A stretch of 64,000 bases of DNA, taken from an uncultured Bacteroidales bacterium (GTDB taxonomy: Bacteria; Bacteroidota; Bacteroidia; Bacteroidales; Bacteroidaceae). A program made the position numbers and the translations under genes. Location: positions 1 through 64,000 of the forward strand of contig CACZAN010000016.1 in NCBI GenBank assembly GCA_902779165.1, read 5' to 3'. Below, one piece after another: positions 17,601 through 26,039 of the stretch. Below the pieces are notes generated by a model. The model was not told the origin of the DNA and made no database searches. It was given only the letters and a program-made list of their open reading frames with translations. Positions within the stretch are counted from its first letter, which is position 1; each line of letters opens with the position of its first letter.

Positions 17601-18803
17601 CCCGGCACATACACTGGAGAGGACTGCCCCATTTATTACGGCGGTGGTGCTGACGTGTTCATCACCGGAGGAAGCGTGACGGCCAAAGGCGGCGAATACG
17701 GCGACGAGACGCATTGGGGTGATGCCATCGGATGTGGTGGCAGCTATAATAAGGATAATACCGTCTTGCCCACTCGCGGAACGCTGGAGATCTACGATGA
17801 GGCGGCGGTGTTGAGATACACAAGAGACGATCCATATGGTTCCTATGCTGAACCCTACAACCGCGTTGCGGCAGCTCGTGATTATACCGATATTTTCATA
17901 GAGCCATGTATTCCCATAGACCCCTATGAGGGACATCCCAAGGGCTTTTATGCTTATGACCACCTCCAGCACTCTTTGTGCTCGCGCTGCTTCACCGAAA
18001 AAGTAAACCACAACTTCGATAGCAACCGTCGTTGCACTGCCTGCGGACTTGTCAGTCTGTCTGACGATGCGAGCGATAATGCCGCGCATATTACGAATCT
18101 GACGAGCAGCACGAAACGTGATGTGGCGCTGACGGGGCGCACGCTGTACAAGGACGGCTCGTGGAACACGCTTTGCCTGCCCTTCTCGCTGACTGCCGAA
18201 CAACTGGCAGACTCGCCCCTCAAGGGAGTCACCATCAAGGCCTTCAGCAGCGCATCCTTCAGCGACGGCACGCTGACCCTGAACTTCAGTGCTTCGCAGG
18301 CCATCACGGCAGGTGTGCCTTATATCGTGAAATGGGCTACGGGCAGTGATATCGTCAATCCGCTGTTCCGCCAGGTGAGCCTCACCAGTGCCACTGCAAG
18401 CGCTGTGACCTCAGAGTTTGTGACTGCCACCTCTCCTGCCAGCATCACGTTCCAAGGCATCTACGATTCCTATGCCACCGGCGGCGAAGACAAGTCGATC
18501 CTCTACCTCGGCATAAGCAAAGAGGGGCAGAGCGAACTCTACTACCCCGACTCCGAAATGACCATCCATGCCCTGCGAGCCTTCTTCAGACTCAATGGCC
18601 TGGAAGCCGGAGGCTTCCCTGAATTCGGCTTCGTCCGCGGTTTTGTGCTGAACTTCGACGACGAAGAAGACCCCACCTCCGTGTCCCTCCCGATGGCGAA
18701 GGAAGCGGCTGGCGCGTGGTATGACCTCAGCGGACGCAAGGTCAATTCGCCATTGTCCAGAGGAATCTACATCCACAACGGCCGCAAGATGGTGGTGAAG
18801 TAG
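14613..18803 (+). CDS. Exported right-handed beta-helix protein with GGGIYN repeats and C-terminal sorting tail
   Basis: The ATG at 14613 was chosen because it gives a normal signal peptide (MSFISRKSLRLLAILLVLAQGARA); a frame opening at 14562 adds 17 residues that would bury it. Residues about 80-600 repeat units such as GGGIYNN, TISGGTITGN and NGGGIYNEG, as in polymorphic outer-membrane proteins and other beta-helix adhesins. Residues about 740-1080 continue with GAGIGG and ITATGG units. Near 1120-1150 two CxxC pairs (CSRC, CTAC) may bind a metal. The following DGSWNTLCLPFS module and the tail (YDLSGRKV, RGIYIHNGRKMVVK) match the protein at 12057-13634. It has its own promoter. A surface adhesin is the likely role. 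Confidence 0.85.
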   Translation: MSFISRKSLRLLAILLVLAQGARADVVVTGESALRSALADGGVVKLGNDISLSGTLVIDNQYGVILELNGHDLKLPIAQATVPVVRVVEGCKLTIRNGSASDRGKITGSWGEQNQPNTSCGIYNSGTLTLDGIFVYQNRNTSMGAGITNHGVLTMTNTVVEGNRSQQGGGIFNAPGATLSMEGGAITGNIDYQSAGGLYNAGTITKFKNVRLESNTGRCIFNAGTMSMEGGTVQGGNTNGYPNNYKNGGGIYNNDNGTLTISGTTISSNNAPNGGGIYNEGHLTISNDARITNNSNGTDGGGIYNAQGGIVEMTGGSITGNHSESGCYNYGTMTLTNVSITNNVGPSSDNSHGLFNVGTLTLDGCMVSGHTSLFGAGIVNIGTLDMKGSTFIKENTTTENSSGMGAGVYNEGKFTISGGTITGNTSPTPTGKGGGIYNNSPDSGDNGIYMTGGTIVSNTAAQGGGIYNNSGTTIIAGGNVGEPTRGNTAAGSGGGIYNSAKLSFTSGTIHGNTALHGGGVFNGGGGRMLVTGGTIAQNQASLNGGGICNYATLTLEGGRIYENTCGQNGGGVWADGSISSVLYMQGKPEVSGNVRNGNPNNVALGLNTTAEQTDSARIRVTGAFTAGANVHVRCEASGLYKITQDFGGQHNPETIAGTVFTDDAAANYGLSINQGEVYRMPLVKNTSYLQDGSQTADAMKLSDVADGSGVSFGSGWFVLDDSKTYANRITIFGDTHLILANGKTLTASAGIYVPEWSQLTVYAQDGNSSVAGAISATGSEHNAGIGGNLNQDAGAITVYGGNVTATGGAYAAGIGGGGAYADNKSAYTTINIHGGNITATGGTSGAGIGTGCVGQNLIIAPDAVNHLDVLPNMYNSHINITGGRVYATGKSGGAGIGSGADSYFLGEISISGGTVIASGVGSDYVDPTNANHCCSAAGIGSGLNGSCYLFRHPNADPMERRATIRISGGSVNAHGGQYGAAGIGGGSRTYTNPVIDPGTYTGEDCPIYYGGGADVFITGGSVTAKGGEYGDETHWGDAIGCGGSYNKDNTVLPTRGTLEIYDEAAVLRYTRDDPYGSYAEPYNRVAAARDYTDIFIEPCIPIDPYEGHPKGFYAYDHLQHSLCSRCFTEKVNHNFDSNRRCTACGLVSLSDDASDNAAHITNLTSSTKRDVALTGRTLYKDGSWNTLCLPFSLTAEQLADSPLKGVTIKAFSSASFSDGTLTLNFSASQAITAGVPYIVKWATGSDIVNPLFRQVSLTSATASAVTSEFVTATSPASITFQGIYDSYATGGEDKSILYLGISKEGQSELYYPDSEMTIHALRAFFRLNGLEAGGFPEFGFVRGFVLNFDDEEDPTSVSLPMAKEAAGAWYDLSGRKVNSPLSRGIYIHNGRKMVVK

Positions 18804-18888
18804 ATGAAGAAGTGCGGGTACTGCAAGCATATGTGGAAATTGAATAAGAGTGAATTAAATACATTTTTAACTTCAAACTATCAAGCAA

Positions 18889-20322
18889 ATGAAAAAAATT
18901 TTATTATGGGGCAGCGCCTTACTCTGCTGCGCAATGACATTCGTCGCCTTCAGCTGTTCTGACACAGAAAGTGGCACAATAGGTGTTGATGAGAATTATA
19001 CTAAAAATGGTGTCGTAGTCGGCGAAGATGGCGACATCGTCACCATTCCCGTGATTTGCAACGGCGACTGGACAGCTTCTGTGCCTGAGGACTGCGACTG
19101 GGTGAATGTTCTCATCAGCAAGGGCAACGGCAACGGCAAGGTGGTCTTTGCCGTAGATCCACAGTATGAGGAGATAGCCCGCAACGCCACCCTCACCTTA
19201 CTCGGTGGCGACACGAAGGTAAACATCAAAATCCAGCAGACCGTGTCCGGCGAGAACGACGGCGAGTACAAGCATTACTCCTCCAAGGGCTTAGGCTGCG
19301 GTTTCAACCCCAACACCTTCCAGAAGACTACCTCTTGCGTGCTCAACTTCCGCGGCATCGAGGCGCTGGCAAAGGCTGATCCCCTTAACTTCGGCGATGT
19401 GTACTATGTGGGCGATGTCAATGAGTTGAATGCCGGCATTTCCACGAGCGACAGCATTGAGCACAAGTACGACTCTCTGTGTGTCAAGCTCACGCTGGAG
19501 ATTAGCTACTCTAATTTCAAATTTGGCATGAGTGGTGCCATCGACTCCCACGAGAACAAGATTGACTCTGTCTCGAAATCTCACTTCGGTGCCACCTATC
19601 CTATGTATCAGGGCAATGTACAGTATGCCGACCTGGCCAGTGCCTATCGCGACTGGGTGGATGAAGGCAAGCCTCAGCAGACTGAGGCCGGTACGCCGGA
19701 TTATCGCGCCTCCATTCTTTCGGGCAATTTCGGCAAGTTGGTGACCCAGCTCGACGAACTGTCCCAGACGGCCACTTCCTACAAGGGTAATACTGCCATC
19801 ACGAACTGCTGCAAGAAGATTGTCGGCACCTATAGCCCGCTGATTCTGACAGATGTGATCCTTGGCGGTGCCTATTGTGTGGAGCTGGAGGCTGACTCTG
19901 CCTTTACGGATCAGCTCTTCAAAGTGACAGAGGGTAAGGTGAGTGTATCCTTCTCTGCTGGCCTCTTCAAAATCGAGGGCGGCGTGACCGTTGATTATCT
20001 GAAAGATGCTAAGGAGTGGCTGGATCACAGCAACTACAAAGTGCTCATCCAGGGTGGTGATAAAGACAAGCGCAATGACCTCTATGAACAATTTATTAAG
20101 AATGCTTTGGGAACTCAAGCATACGACAATGCTCTGAAAGCATGGAGCAACAGCCTGAAGATTGACGGAGAGACCGGTAAGGGCAATGTGGAGCTGGTGA
20201 GATACAGCGTGGTTCCTATCTGGCTGTTCTTCAGCGACGATGCTCAGGGCATTCTGCGTGAGTATATCATGGATCAGGATGCCTATAAGGACAACGAACT
20301 GGTCATTGCCAACGATTACTAA
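18889..20322 (+). CDS. Lipoprotein with BACON-like and degenerate MACPF-like domains (477 residues)
   Basis: The signal ends at a lipobox (FVAFSC, about residue 23). Residues about 40-122 look like a BACON-type beta-sandwich (NGDWTASVPEDCDWVNV). The remainder aligns by eye with the two next proteins: GTYSPLILTDVILGG at about 313-327 stands where MACPF proteins have the GTH signature followed by glycines, and VVPIWLFFSD near the end matches VVPIWELISD and FMPIWELFSD of the neighbours. MACPF proteins build membrane pores or bind membranes, and Bacteroidales secrete some as antibacterial toxins (the BSAP group). Here the usual Trp/Tyr-Gly-Thr-His is changed to Gly-Thr-Tyr-Ser, so pore formation is uncertain. 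It is the first gene of a five-gene run. Confidence 0.65.
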   Translation: MKKILLWGSALLCCAMTFVAFSCSDTESGTIGVDENYTKNGVVVGEDGDIVTIPVICNGDWTASVPEDCDWVNVLISKGNGNGKVVFAVDPQYEEIARNATLTLLGGDTKVNIKIQQTVSGENDGEYKHYSSKGLGCGFNPNTFQKTTSCVLNFRGIEALAKADPLNFGDVYYVGDVNELNAGISTSDSIEHKYDSLCVKLTLEISYSNFKFGMSGAIDSHENKIDSVSKSHFGATYPMYQGNVQYADLASAYRDWVDEGKPQQTEAGTPDYRASILSGNFGKLVTQLDELSQTATSYKGNTAITNCCKKIVGTYSPLILTDVILGGAYCVELEADSAFTDQLFKVTEGKVSVSFSAGLFKIEGGVTVDYLKDAKEWLDHSNYKVLIQGGDKDKRNDLYEQFIKNALGTQAYDNALKAWSNSLKIDGETGKGNVELVRYSVVPIWLFFSDDAQGILREYIMDQDAYKDNELVIANDY

Positions 20323-20324
20323 CA

Positions 20325-20436
20325 AGTTGACGAGTTAACAAGTTGACGAGTTAACAAGTTGACGAGTTGACAAGTTGACGAGTTAACAAGTTGACGAGTT
20401 GACAAGTCAACGAGATGACAAGTTAACAGGTTAACA
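20325..20436 (+). repeat. Octamer tandem repeat AGTTRACR, copy 2 (14 units)
   Basis: Fourteen consecutive 8-bp units (agttgacg, agttaaca, agttgaca and variants) begin two bases after the stop of the first MACPF-like gene and end 13 bases before the GTG start of the next. Changes in unit number would alter the spacing between these two genes without touching either product. Confidence 0.9.
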
Positions 20437-20448
20437 CACCTCTAATTA

Positions 20449-22491
20449 GTGCGACATTTCACACATATTCTATCTTGGATACTCCTCGTCCTTCCTGTCG
20501 TGGTCACTGGTTGCCGCGACATGGAGGACGAGGGCATCCTCTCTACAAGTGCCGACGGGCAGGAATTGCCCGAAGGTGCCATCAGGCTTTCGCCCTTCGA
20601 CCAGACACTGGACGTCCGAGCACTGCTGGACGGAGAACAGGTGTCCGACGGCTTGAACGCTGGAGCTGTCATTGCCGGCTTGGAGGTGAAATCGCCCGAG
20701 GCCGACTTCCTGATGCCGCTGGATTCCGGGCGGATCTATGTGGAACAGAACGACGACCGGCAGTGGCGCACGGCCGATATCGATGTCCGTCTTGCCGACG
20801 GCAGCAGGCGACGGCTGACGCTGGCTCAGCCTCCGGCCACACGCGCTACGGCCACGCAGTCGCGCCGCAACTTCTTCCGCCATCATGGAGTGGGCTACAG
20901 CTATGATGCCGTGGGCGGCGAATACTGCAACATGAACTACGTTCGTTGCCAGCTGCTCAACCGTGCCATAATCGATCAGCTGGAGAAGGAAGTCCTTGAC
21001 CCCATCATTACTCTGGAGTATATCAACGAAACCAGAGTGGAACACAGCGTATCGACGTCGTTTGTCGACTACGTGCAGAATTCTAACTTCTATGCCGAAG
21101 CATCCATGAACCTCATCGTGGTCTTCAGCGGAGACATCACGGCAGCCTGCAGCAGCTTTGAGGAAGGAAACATCGAGACCTATATCATGCACGATGCCCG
21201 CATTTTTCCCACAGCCCGCTACACCTTGGAACCTGGCAATATTGCTAATTATGTAGCTCGCTACCCGAATGTGCTTACGAGCAGTTTCCGCAAGGCTGTC
21301 AAGGCACTTGCCCAGACGTCAGCCTCGGACTGGCAAGCCGTTGACAAGTTCCTCGAGGTCTGGGGAACGCACATGGTGTATGACGTGGAGCTGGGAGCCA
21401 GCCTCTCGCTCGACGTGCAGGTGGAGACTCATAAGTTTGAACTCAACGAGAAGCTGGAAGCGATGGCAGCAGCCCAGCTGGCAACACTCTTCGACGCTCA
21501 TTTCTCTCTCGACCAGTCGAAGCGCAACTACGAGGTGCTGCGCAACTGCAAATGCCGCCTTGACGTGGTGGGCGGCGACATGACCATTCTCGATGAAATT
21601 ATCGGAATGACCACGTTCTCCAACGACGACATCGATATCTCCATGCAAGATCTGGATGACTGGACAAACTCCATCTACTTCGATGACGACGACCTGGAGC
21701 ACAGCAATGTGGAGATGACGTCGATGCATGTGGTGCCTATCTGGGAACTCATCAGCGACGAGCAGGTGGCTGCCCGCGTGGAGTCACGTGTGGAGGCCAA
21801 CGCTGTTACTATGCAGAAACTCCTGGGAAACCGGAACTTCATCAATGTGAAGATTCCCTATTCCCAAACGAAATACGTTTGCCGCATCGGCAACCAGAAA
21901 TACAGTATCAATAACCCCGACGTCACCGACGTCATCGCTGCAGGACGCCATGTGGCGACCATCTGCCTGGAGACGGTGCCGGCCATCTCGGAGAAGGAAA
22001 AGGTGCGCGTGGTCTATCCCATCTATGAGGGTCGTGTCAAGCAGAGCAGCGGACTCTGTGTATATAATAATAATGTATATAAGGTGAGTTGGCTCAATGG
22101 CCAGCTGACTGTGATGAAAGCTGAAGCTGACGTCCTCAAGCATTTCGACGGCAATATCTACATGACGGGCGGAGCTCTGTCTGTGGAGCATTCCGATGTC
22201 GTCACCTATCTGGAAGGACATCCTATCATGGGGTGCGAGCGACCTGGAGGCATCGGCGTCGACGGCAGCCTGGCCGGCAAGCCTGTGCGGGTGGTGAAGC
22301 ACTTCAACCACTTCTATCTGAAGGACAAGGAACGCTACGACAACCTGCCCAACTGGAGCTGGAGCACACAACAGCCTCATGAGGCAGCAGATTTTCCCGA
22401 TTATTTCGATGCCACCACCTGGAAGGACCGCATGGTGCGCAACGACGATTATATCTATATCTGGAATACAACGGAAATAGGTTATGAGTAA
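20449..22491 (+). CDS. MACPF-domain lipoprotein (680 residues)
   Basis: The start is GTG at 20449; it is supported because it gives a complete lipoprotein signal with lipobox VVVTGC (about residue 22), and the next ATG lies after the cysteine. The MACPF signature is clear: FLEVWGTHMVYDVELGAS with WGTH at 305-308 and the glycine of the strand that follows. VVPIWELISD near 430 is shared with both neighbours. The C-terminal 220 residues are rich in beta strands (RVVYPIYEGRV) and also match the next protein (ITVYYPILEGRT), so all three arose by duplication. As a lipoprotein it may be displayed on the outer membrane and act on other bacteria or on host membranes. Its last 8 bases overlap the next gene. 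Confidence 0.75.
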   Translation: MRHFTHILSWILLVLPVVVTGCRDMEDEGILSTSADGQELPEGAIRLSPFDQTLDVRALLDGEQVSDGLNAGAVIAGLEVKSPEADFLMPLDSGRIYVEQNDDRQWRTADIDVRLADGSRRRLTLAQPPATRATATQSRRNFFRHHGVGYSYDAVGGEYCNMNYVRCQLLNRAIIDQLEKEVLDPIITLEYINETRVEHSVSTSFVDYVQNSNFYAEASMNLIVVFSGDITAACSSFEEGNIETYIMHDARIFPTARYTLEPGNIANYVARYPNVLTSSFRKAVKALAQTSASDWQAVDKFLEVWGTHMVYDVELGASLSLDVQVETHKFELNEKLEAMAAAQLATLFDAHFSLDQSKRNYEVLRNCKCRLDVVGGDMTILDEIIGMTTFSNDDIDISMQDLDDWTNSIYFDDDDLEHSNVEMTSMHVVPIWELISDEQVAARVESRVEANAVTMQKLLGNRNFINVKIPYSQTKYVCRIGNQKYSINNPDVTDVIAAGRHVATICLETVPAISEKEKVRVVYPIYEGRVKQSSGLCVYNNNVYKVSWLNGQLTVMKAEADVLKHFDGNIYMTGGALSVEHSDVVTYLEGHPIMGCERPGGIGVDGSLAGKPVRVVKHFNHFYLKDKERYDNLPNWSWSTQQPHEAADFPDYFDATTWKDRMVRNDDYIYIWNTTEIGYE

Positions 22492-24856
22492 GGTGAAGAA
22501 CTATAGGGCAGTGCGGCCGATGGGACTCCTGATGCTCATCGGGCTTATGAGCATTCTGGGTCTGGGTTCCTGCCGGCAAGACGACCTCCCTGAAGCGGAG
22601 GTTGCCCAATGGAATGTAGCGTGGACCAGCGGCATAGAGGAGGAGGAAATCGGCATCTTCGGCCGATACTATAGCCTTTATACGACTACGACGGGTTCGC
22701 TGGACAGTGTGCTGACGCTCTCCACCGATGCCGACTGGCTGAAGCTGGTGACAGAGACCCTGCCGGCCGACGGCATTATCCAGCTGCTGGCCGATGCCAA
22801 TGGGGACGGGGCAGGAAGAGCGGCCACCATCACCGTTGCCAGCGCAAAGAACCCCGAGCAGCAGGTGACGCTGACCGTCAGACAACGTGGCCTGAGCGAC
22901 AACAGGAACAATGACGGTGATGCCGATCCGATGACCGACTTCCGTGTGGGCTGGGGCTTCAACGCCTTTGATGAATACAAGTCGCTCAATAGCTTGCGCG
23001 GAAAGATCATCGACGGGGATCTTTTAGGGCGTTTCGACAGCGACTCCACCTTCAGGAGTGTGCAGGAGGTCGTACGTTCCAACGAGCAGTTCAGCGTCAT
23101 CTCAGCCTGGTCGCTGCAGGAGATGTCCGAGAAACTCACCAAGGAGTTGACCATGCAGGTCAACGTGCTCTTTGTCAAGAAGACTGTGCGACGCTTCTCG
23201 GAAGTGTGCAAGGAGTCTGTAAAGGAGTCGGCATGCAGCTATACGCGTCTGCAGAAAACCGTGGCATCGCGCAGTATGGACGAGGGTGCGCTGCGCTACC
23301 TGATCGGGGAGCTGCCCATGAGTGAACTGCCCTTCACGAGCGACTTCTATACTGCATACCAGAAGGTCGTGGAGAGCCAGGGAAGCCAGCGCCAGAAGGC
23401 GATAGGAGACTTGATAGACGGCTACGGCACCCACCTCATCACCACCGCCTCCGTGGGCTGCAAGCTGGATCTCTGCATGACCTTCGACAAGAACACCGAC
23501 TATGAGTTCGAAAAGGAAACAGAGGAAACGAGCAGCAAGGTCTTCGGACGCACACAGAAAAGCCAGACCGAGAAGGTCAGCGAGCATACCACCTGTGACC
23601 TCAGCAACAGCAATTCCATGCAAATATCCGGAGGGTCTGCCCTCACCCGCGCCCGGCTGGAGGCTGCCATAAAGACGCTCACCGATATCCAGGCACTCGA
23701 TGGAGACCTCGTGCTGAAATGGACGGGAAGCGTGTCGGCCAACGACCTGAATGATGCAAAGAGGCGCAAGAACCTCGATGTCGTAGATTTCCGATTCATG
23801 CCCATCTGGGAACTCTTCTCCGACGCAGAAGTGAGAGACGAGGTGCTGACCTACGTCATCGATATGTCGCAGCGCAGCGACTGCAACTTCACTGACCGCG
23901 AGCTGGGCATCGACAACTACCACATTAGCCTGAAAGACCCCGACCTCGCAAAATTCGGCACTGCCGACAATGCGTCGCTGGTGCGGGTGGCACGGCTTAA
24001 TGGCACACCGCTGATGGAAATCTGCCAGGAGTATGTTCCCAAGATTCGCAGCGACCGAAGGATCACCGTCTACTACCCGATTCTCGAAGGACGCACGCGC
24101 ATCGGACAGGGAATCTTCCCCGGCGATGGCGACAACCCGCCATGCACGCTTACTTTCAGCGACGGCGATGCCTATGTAAGTATCATTGACGGCTATGGCA
24201 TCGGCGACATCCTCACGGACCTCTATTATATCCATGGCAACCTCTATCCCGAGAGCATGGGAATCGGTATGCAGGAAGTGCAGCTGTCGACGAACAACGA
24301 GGTGTTCCGTATCAGCAATTACAGCACCCCCATAGTCAAGATTGGATCGGGCTACTGGACACGTCAGAATATTCATGAAGCGATGCCGTTCAGGCTGCTG
24401 AGACGGGAACAGGGGGTTGTCTTTGCGGATATTTTCTTTGATGACAACAAGTATTTCCGTGAGTTCTTTACCGGAGTCTTCGATTACGAAGAAGACGAGC
24501 TCTCGGGTATGGCTAAGTACTGGTACCTCCCGAAATCGGCAGACGTGAAGGCACTCAAGAAGTTTGTCGGTAATAACACCAAGGCGCTTTTCCATGGGCA
24601 GCCGTCGGGATTCGATGCCCAGTTTGTCGGCTATTATGGCAAGTATGATGACTTGAAAGCGGGCGAAGAGGCATCCTCAAGACGCTTGTTCTATTTCGGC
24701 AAGGGTTGTTTTATCGCTGCCAAGGACACTCAACAAGGCGGCACGGCGCTGGTGCTGAAGCCCGACTACACCCTTACCCCGTATGACATCGTGGCTGAAC
24801 GCCATAATCTGTATCCCGTCCGTGCTTTCCGTACAAGCTATTATCGCTATAAATGA
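22484..24856 (+). CDS. BACON plus MACPF-domain lipoprotein (790 residues)
   Basis: The ATG at 22484 overlaps the preceding stop codon by 8 bases, implying coupled translation. A lipobox (LGLGSC) is near residue 30. Residues about 45-135 form a BACON-like domain (STDADWLKLVTETLPADG). The best MACPF signature of the cluster is here: LIDGYGTHLITTASVGCKLDL with YGTH at 314-317. RFMPIWELFSD and a C-terminal beta-rich region (residues about 510-790) match the paralogue upstream. In known MACPF proteins two helical bundles beside this signature unfold into the pore, but no membrane-spanning hairpins can be confirmed by eye. No immunity gene is obvious among the neighbours. Confidence 0.78.
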   Translation: MSKVKNYRAVRPMGLLMLIGLMSILGLGSCRQDDLPEAEVAQWNVAWTSGIEEEEIGIFGRYYSLYTTTTGSLDSVLTLSTDADWLKLVTETLPADGIIQLLADANGDGAGRAATITVASAKNPEQQVTLTVRQRGLSDNRNNDGDADPMTDFRVGWGFNAFDEYKSLNSLRGKIIDGDLLGRFDSDSTFRSVQEVVRSNEQFSVISAWSLQEMSEKLTKELTMQVNVLFVKKTVRRFSEVCKESVKESACSYTRLQKTVASRSMDEGALRYLIGELPMSELPFTSDFYTAYQKVVESQGSQRQKAIGDLIDGYGTHLITTASVGCKLDLCMTFDKNTDYEFEKETEETSSKVFGRTQKSQTEKVSEHTTCDLSNSNSMQISGGSALTRARLEAAIKTLTDIQALDGDLVLKWTGSVSANDLNDAKRRKNLDVVDFRFMPIWELFSDAEVRDEVLTYVIDMSQRSDCNFTDRELGIDNYHISLKDPDLAKFGTADNASLVRVARLNGTPLMEICQEYVPKIRSDRRITVYYPILEGRTRIGQGIFPGDGDNPPCTLTFSDGDAYVSIIDGYGIGDILTDLYYIHGNLYPESMGIGMQEVQLSTNNEVFRISNYSTPIVKIGSGYWTRQNIHEAMPFRLLRREQGVVFADIFFDDNKYFREFFTGVFDYEEDELSGMAKYWYLPKSADVKALKKFVGNNTKALFHGQPSGFDAQFVGYYGKYDDLKAGEEASSRRLFYFGKGCFIAAKDTQQGGTALVLKPDYTLTPYDIVAERHNLYPVRAFRTSYYRYK

Positions 24857-24899
24857 GTGGGAAATAGAAACATTTACATTTGATAACTAAGAATCGAAA

Positions 24900-26036
24900 T
24901 TGAAAAGACTAATTTATCTGCTAATCGTCGCAATGCTCTTCGGGGCGTGCCGGAGTGATGACGAACAGACACCCGATGTTGTCAAGCACCGGAATGTGGT
25001 CTTCATCAGTTCCTTGGGCGGACCCGGAGACAACGGCTACAACGACCTTCTCATGGAGGCCGAGGTGGCTTTCATGACCGAACACCCGGAGATAGAGGCA
25101 CATTTCCTGCAACCCAAATCCTTGGAGGGAGCGAAGACGATTGTGAATGCCTTTACCTACATTGAGAAATGCGACTCGCTGCTCTTTGTTCTGAACGGGT
25201 CGGAGTATGCAGGGGTTATACAGGCTCCACAAGACCTCGACAGCATCGCCAAGAGGGGTGGACCCTCGGATATTCACGTACTGCAGTTCGAGGGGAGGGC
25301 GGACGAGCTACCGACCACCACCTCCTTCAACGTCCAGCGCTATGGAGCCAGCTACATAGCAGGACGACTGGCCAGCGGCGTGCCTGTATTGGTGCTGGCA
25401 GCACTCAAGGGCGACGAGCAGGTGGACGCTGCCGTGCAGGGATTCCTCGATGGATACAGCGTGGAGAGTACCTACACTCCACACGTACACTACCTCTCGG
25501 ACGACGTCCGTGGATTCGACATGCCCAATGCTGCCATGCAGGTGTGCGACAGCGTCGTCAGACAGGTCTTCCCCGACATTGACTTCTACGGAAAGGTTAT
25601 CCCCTTCCAGTACCCTGGATTCTGCATCTTCCCCGTGGCCGGAGGCTCCAATATGGGAGCTTACAGATACGTCAGTGCACTGCCTCCTGAACTGATGATT
25701 AATGCTATCGGTATGGACAAGGACTACAGCACCTTCTCCGGAGCCATTCCTTTCTCACTCACGGTGCCCATTCGTGAACTGGTGTTGGAGCATCTGAAAA
25801 AGTGGGTGCGAAACGAGCCCTGGCCACAGCAGCAGTCCTATGGACTGGAAGCAGACCTTCATGCAGACATCATATTCTCCTCTCTCCCAGGAATCAATAT
25901 CCTCCACTGGTTAGACCCCGATAATAACAGCCAGCCGGTTCAAAGCCAGCTCCTCAACAAACGGCTGCAGGAATTCCGCCAGGAGGCCATCGTCAAGGAG
26001 AAGGCATACGAGGAGAAATTGAAAATAAGGAATTGA
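24900..26036 (+). CDS. BMP/PnrA-like solute-binding lipoprotein (378 residues)
   Basis: The start is TTG at 24900, giving MKRLIYLLIVAMLFGAC, a lipoprotein signal. The mature part begins NVVFISSLGGPGDNGYND, like the N-terminal strand and loop of BMP-family (basic membrane protein/PnrA) binding proteins, in which this loop contacts a nucleoside. Alternating strand-helix segments through residue 350 fit a two-lobe periplasmic-binding fold. No ABC transporter genes are nearby, so it may act as a sensor or surface binding protein rather than in uptake. It lies 43 bases after the second clear MACPF gene and 3 bases before the protease-fusion gene, so the three are probably co-transcribed. Confidence 0.6.
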   Translation: MKRLIYLLIVAMLFGACRSDDEQTPDVVKHRNVVFISSLGGPGDNGYNDLLMEAEVAFMTEHPEIEAHFLQPKSLEGAKTIVNAFTYIEKCDSLLFVLNGSEYAGVIQAPQDLDSIAKRGGPSDIHVLQFEGRADELPTTTSFNVQRYGASYIAGRLASGVPVLVLAALKGDEQVDAAVQGFLDGYSVESTYTPHVHYLSDDVRGFDMPNAAMQVCDSVVRQVFPDIDFYGKVIPFQYPGFCIFPVAGGSNMGAYRYVSALPPELMINAIGMDKDYSTFSGAIPFSLTVPIRELVLEHLKKWVRNEPWPQQQSYGLEADLHADIIFSSLPGINILHWLDPDNNSQPVQSQLLNKRLQEFRQEAIVKEKAYEEKLKIRN

Positions 26037-26039
26037 CCT

